Part shown: positions 1-11,663 of the stretch, piece after piece
How positions within the stretch are numbered: the stretch's first letter is position 1
Layout of the letters: every line of letters starts with the position of its first letter
Assembly (NCBI GenBank): GCA_030374765.1
Contig: JARGXX010000071.1
Span: 744,001-808,000, forward strand
Source: Agarophyton chilense
Taxonomy: Eukaryota > Rhodophyta > Florideophyceae > Gracilariales > Gracilariaceae
DNA: 64,000 bases
Direction: 5' to 3'
Translations under genes and position numbers: made by a program
The notes under the pieces: generated by a model
The model's database searches: none
What the model saw: the letters and a program-made list of their open reading frames with translations, nothing else
Told to the model about the DNA's origin: nothing

Positions 1-3000
1 AAGGCGATGTCCCCGTGGAAGCGTGCACCTGCGTGTTGTAGGCATAAACTAGTGGCTCGACGTATTCGTCCCAGTCCAATTGCTGCTCCGAAACGTAGTG
101 CACCAATAGGTCCAGAAGGGTGCGTTTCAAGCGTTCGGCTCAGCCATCGGTTTGCGGGTGGTACGCCGTGGTGGTCACATGTTTGATACCTAAGGAAGCA
201 CAGACATGCAAGAAGAATTTGGATACAAACTGGCTAACGTTATCCGTAAGGAGGTAGAGTGGCATGCCATATGGATATACCCAGTAGGACAAGAAGGTTG
301 TGGCTACATACTTGGCTGTTGTCTTTCCTAGGGGTAGGGCTCTGGTAAGTTTGGTAAAACTATCAGTTATAACCAAAACAAACCGTTTCCCATGGGACGA
401 CTTAGGCAAAAGCCCAAGTATATCCATTGCGACAAATTCCAGTGGACCTGCGTCGGCGAAGAGCTTCAGTTTGGCCTGATGGTTGGCACGAGACCCTCGG
501 ATCTGTTCGCACGATGCATAGTTCCGGGCGGTTTGTCATAGGTCCTGCGCCATTAGTGGCCAGTAGAAGAACTTCCTTAGGGTCTGGTACATTCGTCGCC
601 CTCCACGATGACCAGCAAAGCGGTGGAAATGGGCGAGGTATAGGAATCGCGCCCTAAGCGAAGTTGGAGTTACCCGTTGAAGTGCGCCATCGAGCGGTGA
701 GTGGCGACATAATAGTCCAAATCGGTCATAGTCGAACAGGCATCCTGCGGTTCCTACCAATTGGGCTGTTTCCTTGCAGAATTCGTCTTCGACCTGCGCC
801 TGTAGGAGTTTTTCAATAGTTGTAGGGAGGAGCTCTTTTTCCTCCGGGGCTACCGCATTAACCTGAGGTAGTGCCGAATTGGGCGGTACTGTCTCCCAGT
901 CCAATACATATACTTCGTTCTCCTTTTCCTCGGGGTCCTCTGATTGCACCTTACCCATTAGGTCATCTGTTTCCGTATAGTAATGAGGTCAATCGTCTGT
1001 AAAGAGGGTGGGAATTAGGTCGTGGAATTGAGTGTCATCAGTTCCGTCGGTAATGATTCGCGACAGGGCATCTGCTGCATGGTGCTTGATGCCTGGAATA
1101 TAGGTTATCTCGTAGTCGTATTCTGACAGCCTGAGGCGCCACCTAGCGAGGCGACTCGATGCATCGGTCATATTGAGTAGCCAGCGGAGTGAATCATGGT
1201 CTGTACTAATGGTAAACCTGGTTCCCTCGAGGTACAGACCGAGTGTCAATACGGACCATACGATGGCTAGACATTGATTTTCGCTCGTACTGTAGTTTCC
1301 CTTCGCGCTGGTGAGCGTTACGCTCCAGTAGCCAATAGGTTGATAGTCCTTCGGTGAATCCGGTTCCTGTAGCAGTGCATAAACCACTTGGACATCAGAG
1401 ACATCTGTGTCCAGGACGAAAGGCCTATTGGGTTTTGGTATGGCCAATATGGGTGGGTTCAGCAATTTGTCCTCTAGGGTCTGAAATGCTTCGTATTGGT
1501 CGTCGGTAAGGGCCTCAAACTCCGAAGGTGTTTCTTTCTTCAGCATTGCATTTAGAGGGCCCTGGGGTTGAACCAGTTATGGAGATGGAATGTGCGCGGT
1601 AAAACGCGACTTTTCTAAGGCCTGGATAATTGGGCAAGATGTATCGATCAAAAAGGAGGTCCCTAGGATTGCCTCAGTGCCCAAGTTAGGACATACAGGA
1701 AACCACGTGAGGACTTTAAATCGTCCCAACTACAGGTAAAGTGGTACTATCCCTTTAATGTCCATTGGTCTACGAGACGCATCGGTAATCGTTGGGGTCT
1801 TCCTTGCCTGAACGAAATCTTACCAACCCAGTGGGAGCAGCTAAGGATGGACCAAGTTGGGACCAGCGCCTGTGTCCAATACAGCTGTGGTCACCTGAGA
1901 GTTGTTGGAACGAAGTCCTACGGTTACTCGAACTTTATAGTTCTTTTTCCTGAGGATACAGAAGGGGTCGTTACTGTGTTCCAATTTTGGTTCATTCTGA
2001 GTGGTCCATTGTGGGTGGTTTGCATTTGGGAGGTGAGGAGTTCTTTGGCTCATTGCATTCCAATTGGTTGAAGCAGGGGCTTAAAGAGAGAGGATTTGCA
2101 TTGAGTCGTCCCTCTAGGAGTTTTCCGTTGGGGTTTCCGTTTCTTCCTGAGGATAGGGTTCTTCCACGGGTTCGTTCGTAGGATCTACAATGGCGTGGAC
2201 CTGTGGGGTTTTGATCGGAGTGTCCGGAGGCGTGGCATAGCGTGAGCTTCCAGGGTCCCTGTGGTTAGTTTCTGTGCCCTGGTATACATTCCTTCGGATC
2301 TCCGCACCCGGTAATTCTCTTCCCTTAGGGCTAGGAGGGTTTTTCGTGCGTCCTCAGGCAGATACCTCGTACAGTCACAAGGTTGGGTCACTGACAGGCA
2401 GAGGAAGCAGGCCCTCGGGGAGCGAACAAAAACGTCCTTGCGGGGCGGAAAGGGAGAATACTTGGGTGTGGGTGGTCCAGTGGTCGCTGTAGTGCCCTGG
2501 GAGGTATATGATGGGGGCCCAGACGGAGGTGAACTGTAATAAACCGCAAGGACATCTCCCGAATTGGCGTAATGGAGTGAAGCATCCATGTCCGACTCCG
2601 TGGAGCAAACCAAATGGGCTTTGTTGGGTTTACGCAATGGAGTTGCGTGTCCTCTTGTTGTATCAGCGTTGCGCCTGGAGGTTCTGTAGGTTTTGCCGTA
2701 ACCCTCGGCGTAGGTAAAGAGCCTTCGGAATGAGTATTGCGGGTTTTCCGTGTGGTAATTGCGCACATGTGTCCGAATGGCAGGGAGCAATCTCGTGATG
2801 AAGTGAAGTTTAAGCCGTCCTTCGGAGATCATGTTTCCACACCGGTATGTTTTTTCCATAGGTCGTCTGCGAAAGCCGATTCGGTCATGTTGGAGCTCTG
2901 CCTAAAGGATATTACTTCCTGGTGGGTATCCATTATAACGTCATCCGTGGAGTAAGTTTCCACGAGGTAATGAACAAACTGAGGGTATGACCTGAGGAGC

Positions 3001-4401
3001 TCACGGTCTTGAGCATCCACGAGGTCAGTTGTGCCTGATATCTTCGAAACCACTCGGTCACGCACCTGTCCTGTAAGGAAGAATTGCAAAATGTAGAGAG
3101 CGGCGCCCTCGTGGACACCGTTCTGATCGCAGGCCGTACGGAACAAACTGAGAAACCTAAGGACAGTAATTGGATCGGACCCCGAGAAGTTGTCCGTAAT
3201 GGTTAGTTCCATCCCATTGGTCTATTTGGCGACTTTGCGAGCCACCGAACCAGAATACTTGGCGGACCTGTAGGCCAGCCGGTACTTCCGGTAGAATAGA
3301 ACCTTAGGGAAAAGCTTGTTGGTTGTTGTCAGTGGTCTGAGGCCTCGAACGGCAGCCTCATCCACTTTCGAGTCGGTCGTTTCGGTTGAGGCCGATTCGG
3401 AATCACTCGTGTCCGAATGGTCTCTTCTTTTGCTTCTTCTGTGCTTCTTTCTCCTGCGTTTACTTCTTTTCTTTCCAGCGGAGTACGGACCTAAAGGATC
3501 GATCTCTCTATCAGATCTGATGGAGCCCTGAGGTGACTGTACCTCGTATAATCTGTCGGGTGGGGCCAGCGCTCCCTCTTCTAGACGCATAGCTTCTCTT
3601 CTGCTCCTCGCTTATCCTTCCCTTGGATTTTCCTAATGGGCAACCTGTCTCTCATCTAGACGCGGAGCTTCTCTTCTGCTCCTAGACTGGCCCACCATGG
3701 AGTTTTCCTGATGGTATTCCCGGCGAGGGGCGGATAATTCCGCTGCTCCTGGGGGTTCGGTAGGGGGTTGCCATATGTAGACCGGATGGTTAATTTGTGG
3801 GGGGGTGGTTCTAGGGACCAAATTGCCTGCCTGACGGGTGATAGCTCCTTGAACGGCCTGTAGGAGGGAGTCTATGAATAACTCAGACTCCAATACCTTA
3901 GGGATGATTCGCGCGATGAGGTAATCCGTATGGTCAGCGATCGCCGTAGCGAGTCGCACGTTCATAATGAAATCCACGTGGGTTGAGCAGAACTCACGGA
4001 GACGGGGCCAGAGAAGGTCGGCAAGACCTGGAGGCAGTTATTCTCGAGGTCCTTTGGTCTGGGGGGTTTCTCCATCAGGTGTCCCTGGCCTAGAGGTGGC
4101 CCTGGTAAGGCTTTCTCGTAAACGCGCTGCCACCGTGGGTTCTCGGTGAATCCTTTCAGGGTTATCCAGTGGGGTCAGTACTTCTTGCGGCTGGCTCCTT
4201 GTGCTCCTGCGGTTGCTAGCGGTATCAACCTGAGGGTCAGGCGACATCGCCGGCGTCGTAGTCGCATTTCATCCTGCCGGAGGAGTCCTACGGTCGGGTC
4301 GGTTGGGTGTGTTTCCTGCATGCATAATGGCGGTTGCTTCGGTACTTCTGGTCCGTTGGGGAATTAAACCAAAGGTTAGAATCCGGATATTTCTTCGTTC
4401 C
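1..4401 (-). mobile_element. Chromovirus fossil E1, left part (Ty3/gypsy)
   Basis: This is the body of a Ty3/gypsy retrotransposon reading right to left and running off the left edge of the window. Recognisable parts in its own order are leader (about 4250-4401), gag (about 4247-2185), aspartic protease with the DTGAG active-site motif (1841-2053), RNase H with the TDHDSLRWLL motif (989-1546) and the zinc-binding and catalytic parts of integrase (958-140). The integrase shows the typical TDN and YHPQT blocks. It is broken, with roughly ten breaks, and clearly old. Its leader stops at a GTTCC copy where E2 inserted; the rest of the leader, the primer-binding site and the 5' LTR lie at 23916-24409. 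The protein sequence closely matches E2, so both belong to one family. Confidence 0.88.
4397..4401. repeat. Target-site duplication of E2, left copy
   Basis: GTTCC at the end of the E1 leader is repeated directly after the 3' LTR of E2 at 23911-23915. On both sides the sequence continues as E1 leader. A 5-bp duplication is normal for Ty3/gypsy integration, so this marks E2 as an insertion into E1. Confidence 0.65.
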
Positions 4402-4448
4402 GTGGTCCGTTCAATTATTCCAAAGGTTTCTAAGTCGGGAGACCAAAA

Positions 4449-4791
4449 TGTAGCGCAATGACTGTTGGGTCAACGTACGGGTCTCGACCGGTGGTAGTGT
4501 GGTAGAGCGGGTTCTAAGGTTCGAATCCTTGACGGCGGCACTCCCAGGGGGTTACTTAGTATCCTAACGGTGCCTACCGTACTCTTAGGGAGAAGCGTCA
4601 TTCGAGCCAAGAAAATAGTACTGGCGAGGCGCTGAGATCTCCATGGCACTGTAGTGTTAATCTATTACACTAATTAAACTAAATTAATAATCTACATGAG
4701 TCCCGCTGAGGTCAACCCGTCCACGTGTCATCAGCAAAAACCTTCAGAGCCCGGCGGCCTACAGGGCTCAACCGTTATAACCACTCCTTCT
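4449..4791 (-). repeat. LTR copy A, between the heads of E1 and E2
   Basis: This LTR is shared with the copies at 22607, 23472 and 23965. Read on the minus strand it ends in TACA and is followed by the primer-binding-site sequence TTTTGGTCTCCCGACTTAG (4430-4448 on the plus strand as its complement). It is shorter than the roughly 440-447-bp sister copies and differs from them by roughly a tenth, which suggests an old element. Its orientation fits E1 rather than E2, although the GTTCC duplications place it inside E2. A local flip between the inverted arms of E1 and E2 would explain this; that is inference. Confidence 0.75.
4495..4530 (+). repeat. tRNA-like module in LTR A
   Basis: A D-arm-like TAGTGTGGTAGAGCGG is followed after a few bases by a T-arm with a perfect B box GGTTCGAATCC (4518-4528). 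The anticodon arm is missing. The same module is in LTRs B (22654-22689), C (24011-24046) and D (minus strand, 23831-23865). In every copy it is antisense to the LTR. Confidence 0.7.
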
Positions 4792-4869
4792 CGGGAACGA
4801 AGAATTATCCGGATTCTAATCTTTGCTTTAATTCCCCAACGGCCCAGAAGTACAGAAGCAACCGCCATT

Positions 4870-5900
4870 ATGGATGCAGGAAACACACCCAACCGACCAG
4901 ACCATAGAACTCATACTTCAGGAAGAGTTGCCACTTCAACGCAGAAGATGTCGCCTGAACCTCATGTTGATAATGTTAGCGACCGCAGGAGCACGAGAAG
5001 CCCACTGCAAGGAGTACTGACTCTTCTGGACGACCCTGAAAGGATTCGCCGAGAACCTACGGTAGAAGCGCGTTTACGAGAACGACTCACCAGACCCACC
5101 TCTAGACCAGGAACACCCCAAGGAGAACCCCAAAAGACAGAAGGAATTAGAGAAAATATTCCAGCAGTGCTTTCCAACCTTCTTTGGCCCCTTCTCCGTG
5201 AGCTCTGCTCAGCCCATGTGGATTCCATTGTGGACATACGACTCGCTGCGGCGATCGCTGACCATACGGACTACCTCGTTACGCGAATGGTACCCAACGT
5301 CATGGAGTCTGTGCTAATCATCGACTCCTTCATTCAGGCCGTTCAAGGAGCAGTTACAAGCCAGTCAAACAACGCAGTCCCTAGGACCCCTTTACAAGTC
5401 AACCATTCGGCTTCCATATGGCAACCCCCTACCGAACCCCCAGGAGCGGCGGAACTATCCACCCCTCGCCGGGAATACCATCAGGAAAACCCCATGGTGG
5501 GCCAGTCTAGAAGCAGAAGAGAAGCTCCGCGTCTAGATGAGAGACAGGTTGCCCATCAGGAGAATCCAAGGGAGGGACAAGCGAGGAGCAGAAGAGAAGG
5601 TCTGCGTCTAGAAGAGGGAGCGCTGGCCCAACCGACAGATTATACGAGGTACAGTAACCTCAGGGCTCCATCGGATCTGATAGAGAGATCGATCCTTTAG
5701 GTCCGTACTCCGCTGGAAAGAAAAGAAGTAAACGCAGGAGAAAGAAGGACAGAAGAAGCAAAAGAAGAGACCATTCGGACACGAGTGATTCCGAATCGGC
5801 CTCAACCGAAACGACCAACTGGCAAAACGCTGAGATATCCAGACGACACGCAACTCCATTAAGCAAACCAGACCAAGTCCATTTTGTTAGCTCCACTGAA
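4870..5900 (+). pseudogene. E2 gag trace
   Basis: A gag-like reading frame parallels the gag trace of E1 on the other strand at 4247-2185. Shared landmarks are a PTSRPGTP-type proline-rich stretch, a conserved block around TRMVPNVMESVLIIDSF, and a C-terminal basic, serine-rich tract. No clear zinc knuckle is visible. The frame is open from 4696, but its first part lies in LTR A, so the true start is uncertain. It is part of a broken fossil and is not expected to be functional. Confidence 0.6.
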
Positions 5901-6357
5901 TCGGACATGAATGCATCACTGCATTACGGCGACTCGGGAGATGTCCTTGCGGTCAATTTCAGTGCTTTTCCATCCGGGCCCCCATCATATACCTCCCAGG
6001 GAACTACTATTATCGGTCCAATCCCAGTCCTCAGGTCTCATGGCGATTCAGAACCACCCTAAAACGGGTCTGAAGCACCTTACCCTGATGGCCAATGAAG
6101 TAATGGACATCCACCCCAACAGGCTCTTCTTAGTCACAATCAGCAACTTCAGAGGTAAATCCGTACGGTTACCTAAAGTTACAGTGATTGGCATCACTCT
6201 ATTCGCGCCCGTGGCTATCATGGAGGCCCAAATGGATAATATTGCGACGCCAACTCCAGACGAGGACGTCGACTCTTGAGAGGGGACGGTCACCATCGGC
6301 GAATTATTCGAATCTTATAGGCCCCAGGTACTTGATCTCCTCAGGGAATACCAGGCC

Positions 6358-7740
6358 ATGTGGTCAGGTAGATTGAACACAATCAGAGCCACTACACACC
6401 GCATTGACCTTCAGAATGATGCTAGACCACAGTTCCAGCACCCATACCGTACCGGCCTGAAAGGTAGGAAAATTGTCGCCGACGAGATGGAAATGATGCG
6501 CAAAGCTCAAGTCATAGAGCCGGTGCCTCCAAACCAATCCGAATGGGCAAGTCCCCTTTTCCTCGTGGCGAAGAAAGATGGCTCCATCAGGTTCTTTGTC
6601 GACTACAGGAAGCTGAACGTAGTAACCAAGAGGGACTCCTACCCGATACCCCACATGGACGACTGTCTGGATTCCTTAGGCGAAGCTGTCGTATTTACCA
6701 CACTGGACACTAACTCGGGATATTGGCAAATCGCTTTGGCCGAAGACGCGAGAGCGCTGACAATCTTTACCACCCATGAAGGTCTGTTCAGATTTACTCG
6801 CATGCCCTTTGGTTTGAAGAATGCACCAGCCACGTTCCAACGGGGAATGGACATCATACCGTCCAGAGTCAAATGAAAGTTCGCCCTGGTCAATTTGGAT
6901 GACGTTATAATCTTCTCACGGACCGTAAAGGAACACTTTCGCCACGTGAAGAAGGTGCTAACAATCCTACAGAACGCTTGAGTAACACTGAAACTGCGCA
7001 AATGCGCTTTCTTCCAGGCCTCAGTGGACTATTTCGGTCACGCTTTCCATCCAGAAACGCTAAAGGTAGCCACATCGACCACGAATGCGATCCGTGAGGC
7101 GAAACCTCCCAGGACCCCCACGGAACTACAATCCTTCGTGGGCTTGAGCAATGTTTACTGTCCTTTCGTCAAAAGGTTTGCCAAAATCTTGGCCCCTCAA
7201 AAGGCCATGCTCAAGAAAGGAACACATTCGGAGTTTGAGGCCCTGACTGACGATCAATACGAGGCATTTCAGACCTAAAGGACAAATTGCTGAACCTACC
7301 CATACTAGCTTTACCAAAATCCAAAGGGCCCTTTTTTTTGGAGACAGACGCCTCTGATGTCCAAGTGGGATGTGCAATGCTACAGGAACAGGAGTCACCG
7401 AACGACTATCGACCTATTAGATATTGGAGCAGAACGCTCACCAGCGCGGAGCGAAACTACAGTACCTCTGAGAAGGAATGTCTAGCCATCGTATGATCCG
7501 TATTGACACTCTGGCCGTACTTCGAGGGAACCAGGTTTACCATTAGGACAGACCATTATTTACTCCGCTGGTTACTTAATATGACCGATGCATCAAGTCG
7601 CCTCGCTAGGTGACGCCTCAGGCTGTCAGAATATGACTACGAGATAAACTATAGGCCGGGCATCAAGCACCAGGCAGCAGATGCCCTGTTGCGAATCATT
7701 ACCGACGGAACTGATGACACTCCATTGGACGACCCAATTC
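6358..7740 (+). pseudogene. E2 reverse transcriptase and RNase H
   Basis: The reverse transcriptase core is recognised by EPVPPNQSEWASPLFLVAKK, FFVDYRKLN and the RMPFGLKNAPATFQR block, all typical of Ty3/gypsy. RNase H follows with an ETDASDVQVG motif and a region matching the TDH...LLRWLL block seen in E1 and E3. This segment is the catalytic centre of the pol polyprotein. The fossil is broken here in several places. Confidence 0.85.
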
Positions 7741-7807
7741 TAACCCCCTTTACAGACGATGGACCACAGGACTATACGGAAACAGATGAACTTATGGGTA
7801 AGGTGCA

Positions 7808-9069
7808 TTGGAGGATACGGAGGTAAAGGAGAACGAAGTATACCTATTGGACTGGGAGACAGTACCGCCCTATTCGACACCACCTCAGGTTAATGCGATA
7901 GCCCCGGAGGAAAACGAGCTCCTCCCTATAACTATTGAGGAACTCTTACAGGCGCAGGTCGAAGTCGAATACTGCAAGGAAACAGCCCAATTTGAAGGAA
8001 CCCCAGGACGCCTGTTCGATTATGACCGATTTTGACTACTATGTCGGCGCTCACCGCTAAAGGGCGCACTCCAACGGGTAATACAAACTTCGCTAAGGGC
8101 GCGATTCCTATACCTGGCCCATTTCCCTCGCTTGGCTGGTCACCCTAGAGGCCGTCGAATGTACCAGACCCTAAGGAAGTTCTTCTACTGGCCACTCATG
8201 GCATAGGACCTATGGCAAACCGCCCGGAGCTGTACTTCGTGCGCACAAATCGGAGGATTTCGCGCCAACCATCAAGCCAAACTGAAGCTATTCGCTTCCA
8301 CAGGTCCAATGGAATTTGTTGCAATGGATATACTTGGGCCTTTGCCTAATTCGTCCCATGGGAAACGGTTTGTTTTGGTTATAACTGATAGGTTTACCAA
8401 AATTACCCGAGCCCTACCCCTAGGAAAGACAACGGCCACGGATGTAGCCACGGCCTTCTTGTCCTACTGGGTATATCCATATGGCATGCCACTCTACCTC
8501 CTTACGGATAACGTTAGCCAGTTTGTATCCAAATTCTTCTTGCATGTCTGTGCTTCCTTAGGTATCAAACATGTGACCACCACGGCGTACCACCCGCAAA
8601 CCAATGGCTGAGCCGAACGCTTGAAACGCACCCTTCTGGACCTATTGGTGCACTACGTTTCGGAGCAGCAATTGGACTGGGACGAATACGTCGAGCCACT
8701 GGTTTATGCCTACAACACGCAGGTGCACGCTTCCACGGGGACATGCCTTTCGACTTAACGCTAACGAGAGCGCCGCTGCCGGTAGCTATGGATCTTCAGG
8801 AGTCTACCATACCCCAGGACATAACCGAAGGATTGACTCCTACCCAGGCGAAGTGCTACTCGCTCCGACGCATCGACCGCATTATCCAATCGGCCAGAGC
8901 TGTACCAACCAAAGCCCAACGGCGCTACAAGTTCAATTTCGACAAGGCCGTCTGGAAAACACCGACCTTTGGGAAAAGAGATCTGGTTTACCTGGACCGG
9001 CCACCGAGGAACAGTGAAAAACTCGAGGACACTACGCGGAAGCTCTTACCCCGCTCTACGGGACCATAA
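7808..9069 (+). pseudogene. E2 integrase, N-terminal and catalytic parts
   Basis: The zinc-binding region (traces of an H-H-C-C finger around 8100-8270) is followed by the catalytic core, with FVAMDILGPLPNSSHGKRF, a TDNVSQFVSKFF block and TTAYHPQTNG. The core is nearly identical at nucleotide level to the E1 integrase at 140-427. Downstream the frame continues into the C-terminal linker and is then cut by the DNA transposon at 9139; the chromodomain lies beyond it at 20137. Broken fossil. Confidence 0.85.
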
Positions 9070-9138
9070 AAAATCCTTAAGGCCAATGATCACACCATCA
9101 CTTTACTAATTGATGGCCTACAGGACACCGTGTCTATT

Positions 9139-9177
9139 CGTCTGTGTTCTCGGAAAGCTAGTATTAGCCGCTAGTTT
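9139..9177 (+). repeat. Left terminal inverted repeat (39 bp)
   Basis: Begins CGTCTGTGTTCTCGGAAAGC and matches the reverse complement of 20090-20128 at 35 of 39 positions. Further GCTAG motifs follow at about 9264, 9336 and 9371, candidates for transposase-binding subterminal repeats. Confidence 0.88.
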
Positions 9178-9541
9178 AGTATGCCGGAAGATACCCGGCG
9201 AGAAATCTGCGAAAAATGACGGATCGCGGATGCAGAAGTAATTTCTGTTAATTTTTTAGAGTGCCAGCTAGACCTGGCTTTCGATTCTAGAACAACACCT
9301 TGTACATTATGAATGGAAAACGAATGCGCGAGACGCTGCTAGTTTATTATGGATGTTTGGATGACAGGCGCTAGATGTGAAAAACGGGGGGGTGGCTCAA
9401 ACCCCCCAGCATCAACTGATATCACAACGATACCTCCTACAACAATGATCATCTGAGCGAAGGTGGTGTTTCCCTTTCCGAAAATGGCCACTCCTAGAAG
9501 TCGTCCAGTACACTCTCTTCTCTCTTCTTCAACGTCTTTCT

Positions 9542-9571
9542 CCCACGTCCACAACAATTGTTGGACGTGGG
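9542..9571. repeat. Near-perfect palindrome, 30 bp
   Basis: CCCACGTCCA at the left arm is matched by TGGACGTGGG at the right arm, around an ACAATTGT-like centre. It lies inside the left part of the DNA transposon. Its role is unknown; it may form a hairpin or bind a dimeric protein. Confidence 0.6.
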
Positions 9572-9649
9572 TAAGGAAATGTTGATGAGGAAGAAGAGAA
9601 AGGAAGGGGAAGAGTTTGTGGAGGGTACTACGAAACCTGGGAAGTTGTT

Positions 9650-10030
9650 TTGAAGTGGGTGAGAACACTGCGTCTGCACTTTAATCCGGCCGTATCCATC
9701 ATCACGCTCACCTGCCTGGGCTCCGAAAAGGTTGTGCCCAATTATAACATCATAGGCATGGCAAAGCCCGTCCTCGAGTCATCCGTGCGCTACTTAGCCC
9801 CCGAGCTCGGTCCGCAAAACACTCGTTGTTACGCAATCCCCGCAGGTCCTATCCGCACGCTGGCCAACTCCGCCATCGTCGGCAGTCTCAAAATGATCGA
9901 GCATGTCGAAAACACCGCCCCGCTGCGAGGCACTGTCAGCCAGGCCGAGAGTGGCACCGCTGCCACCTTCTTGCTCTCCCCTGCCTCTTCCGGAATCACC
10001 GGGCAGGTGTTATGCATCGACGCCGGCTAG
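9650..10030 (+). pseudogene. fabI: Enoyl-ACP reductase (FabI) C-terminal fragment
   Basis: The frame matches the C-terminal half of NADH-dependent enoyl-acyl carrier protein reductase, the last step of each type II fatty-acid elongation cycle, which acts in plastids of plants and algae. Visible landmarks are SIITLTCLGSEKVVPNYN, the active-site Tyr and Lys spaced as in Y-X6-K (YNIIGMAK), the AGPIRTLA block and the SGITGQVLCIDAG end. The N-terminal NAD-binding half is missing, and the first roughly ten codons are not FabI. About 115 residues remain of a usual 260 or more. It ends at a natural stop. It lies inside the DNA transposon and is read as a captured host gene piece; the active copy should be elsewhere. 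Confidence 0.85.
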
Positions 10031-11143
10031 CAGACCATGGAAGCGCCCGAATTATAGCCGCTTGTTATCTTTTTGCCTCCTAAAACTTGCCTTTAAGTCC
10101 TTCGTTTGTTGCCCCTCAAGTGAGGGCCAATGCACTCCCCATTTCTCGCATTGTCACTACGTTTGTAATTGCTTTGAGTGTTACTCGTCCCAAATCGTGT
10201 TACGCGCGCGCTTTTCCACTGTACGCTCACCGTTGCGTGATCATTTCGCCGAAATTGCTCGACCGATGCCGCGTTGCACCACGCAAATCGTCAACATTGG
10301 AACAACCGCGCCATCGATCTTCGCCGATCGCGCCCATGATCTGCTGCTTTGGTGCAGCGAGCAGCGTCCCAATTCGTGACTTGGCACGAACGTCCGACAC
10401 GCCCACGCCATAGTACTGTTGAGCGCCGCGCAGTCGCAGCACGCCCGCGAATTCGCACTCGCGCTCGGGCTCACTCCTCATGCAGCTCGCTGGTGAAGTT
10501 TCGAGGCTTAAGCAAGCCCAGCTACGCGTTGTGGCGTGCCGATTTCATAACATGAGGTTTGTTTGTTTGTAAGCGTTCGTTTCACAAAATGGGGTGAAAA
10601 ACTTGTTACGCACTTGTTGTGGAAAGGACGCGCATTGAAAGCACTTACTCTTTCGGCTTCGGCGGCCATTTCGAGCCGCATGCGCAGAGTCGGCACCAGT
10701 GGCACGCACGATAGAGCGGTGCCGTGGAGCAGCACGTAGAAGAAAAGCATGGCGAGTCGGTCCAGAACGGCTCGAAGCGCCATTTCTTACCCTTTGCGGA
10801 ACGCGTCTCTTCCGGTGGCAGCGGAGAAGGAGAAAGGGTGCAGAGAGCGTAAGTAGAGAGCGGAAGCGAATAAAAGAAGCATGGCGGCACGGACGGAGGA
10901 GTAGAATGCCGAAACGCAGAACAAGGGATAGTTTTTGTATACGGAGCAAATCTGGCGGCGCCAAAATAAATGAAACACAAATGTGAAATGTGTTGCTTGC
11001 AGACCAACCGAGCGCACTAGAGTGGATACTGTACCACCACCTTTACCGCGCCAGCAGCTGTGATCTTCTTACGATCGCATATCCACCTGCCTCACGCAGC
11101 TTTCATCTCAGTTCTTCCTGCTTCGTCACAATCGCCAGCAGCC
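10031..11143. other. Non-coding or unrecognised stretch in the DNA transposon
   Basis: This 1.1-kb GC-rich stretch lies between the FabI and mS34-like fragments. Several overlapping ORFs of 60-140 codons exist on both strands, but none resembles a known family and their arginine-rich composition suggests chance ORFs in GC-rich DNA. It may be intergenic host DNA captured together with its neighbours. Confidence 0.5.
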
Positions 11144-11542
11144 ATGCAGCGTGTGCGAGCGGTAGTGCGTGCGTCGTCGCCTTTCAGAAGCTTCTGTTCG
11201 GAGGCTTCCGAGGAGCCTATCATGGCACGATATCGCCGCAATAATGTGCTTCAAGTCGCCTCCTATCTTCCACAGCGCGGGTTCGGTGCAAAATTTACAA
11301 GCCTTATGTGGATTCGAATTAGATACGAAATTTCGTATTGGGCAATATCAAAGGTCTTGGAGAAAAATGAGGGTCGTTTACGATAATATGATCGTCTCAC
11401 GTGGAAGAGCGTTGAAGGTCCTAAAGAAGAAAGGCGAGTCAGAACGTGGCAGAAGTCCGGGTGGAGATATGTCCTAGATGATGACAATGCACCAGTCCAC
11501 TCCGCCACCAACCGCTTCACCGACCACTACTGCCAAGTCTGA
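11144..11542 (+). pseudogene. Mitochondrial ribosomal mS34-like protein, captured copy
   Basis: From ATG 11144 the frame reads a basic, serine-rich leader like a mitochondrial presequence (MQRVRAVVRASSPFRSF), then RRNNVLQVASYLPQRGFGAK and a SYWAISKV block. After one frameshift near 11380 a second frame continues as DRLTWKSVEGPKEE and a tryptophan-rich end, closing at TGA 11540-11542. The order (N-terminal L..LP..GVG, YW.I.KV, then a LTWKG-type motif) resembles the MRP-S34 family of mitoribosome small subunit proteins. Total length near 130 residues would suit a small mitoribosomal protein. It lies inside the DNA transposon, so it is read as a captured, decayed copy. The family call is from memory of the pattern and is moderately sure. 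Confidence 0.45.
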
Positions 11543-11663
11543 ACTGCCTGCACCTGTTCCAAATCTCGATGGCCAACTCTGCATTGCTGATACATCTTGT
11601 AGACGTCAAGCGTCTTGGTACGTGCAGTTGTAGTTGCACGTCCAATCGAAACTTTGCTTCCGT

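Noticed and set aside
4518-4528. A genuine tRNA gene at the GGTTCGAATCC motif
   Set aside because: The D arm is followed almost directly by the T arm; there is no anticodon arm and no pairing acceptor stem.
1-9100. A simple recent palindromic duplication
   Set aside because: The arms differ by many insertions and substitutions away from the integrase, and GTTCC duplications show an insertion of one element into another.
9339-9668. Minus-strand 109-codon ORF at the left end of the DNA transposon as a transposase remnant
   Set aside because: It shows no catalytic acidic motif or helix-turn-helix and includes the palindrome at 9542-9571.
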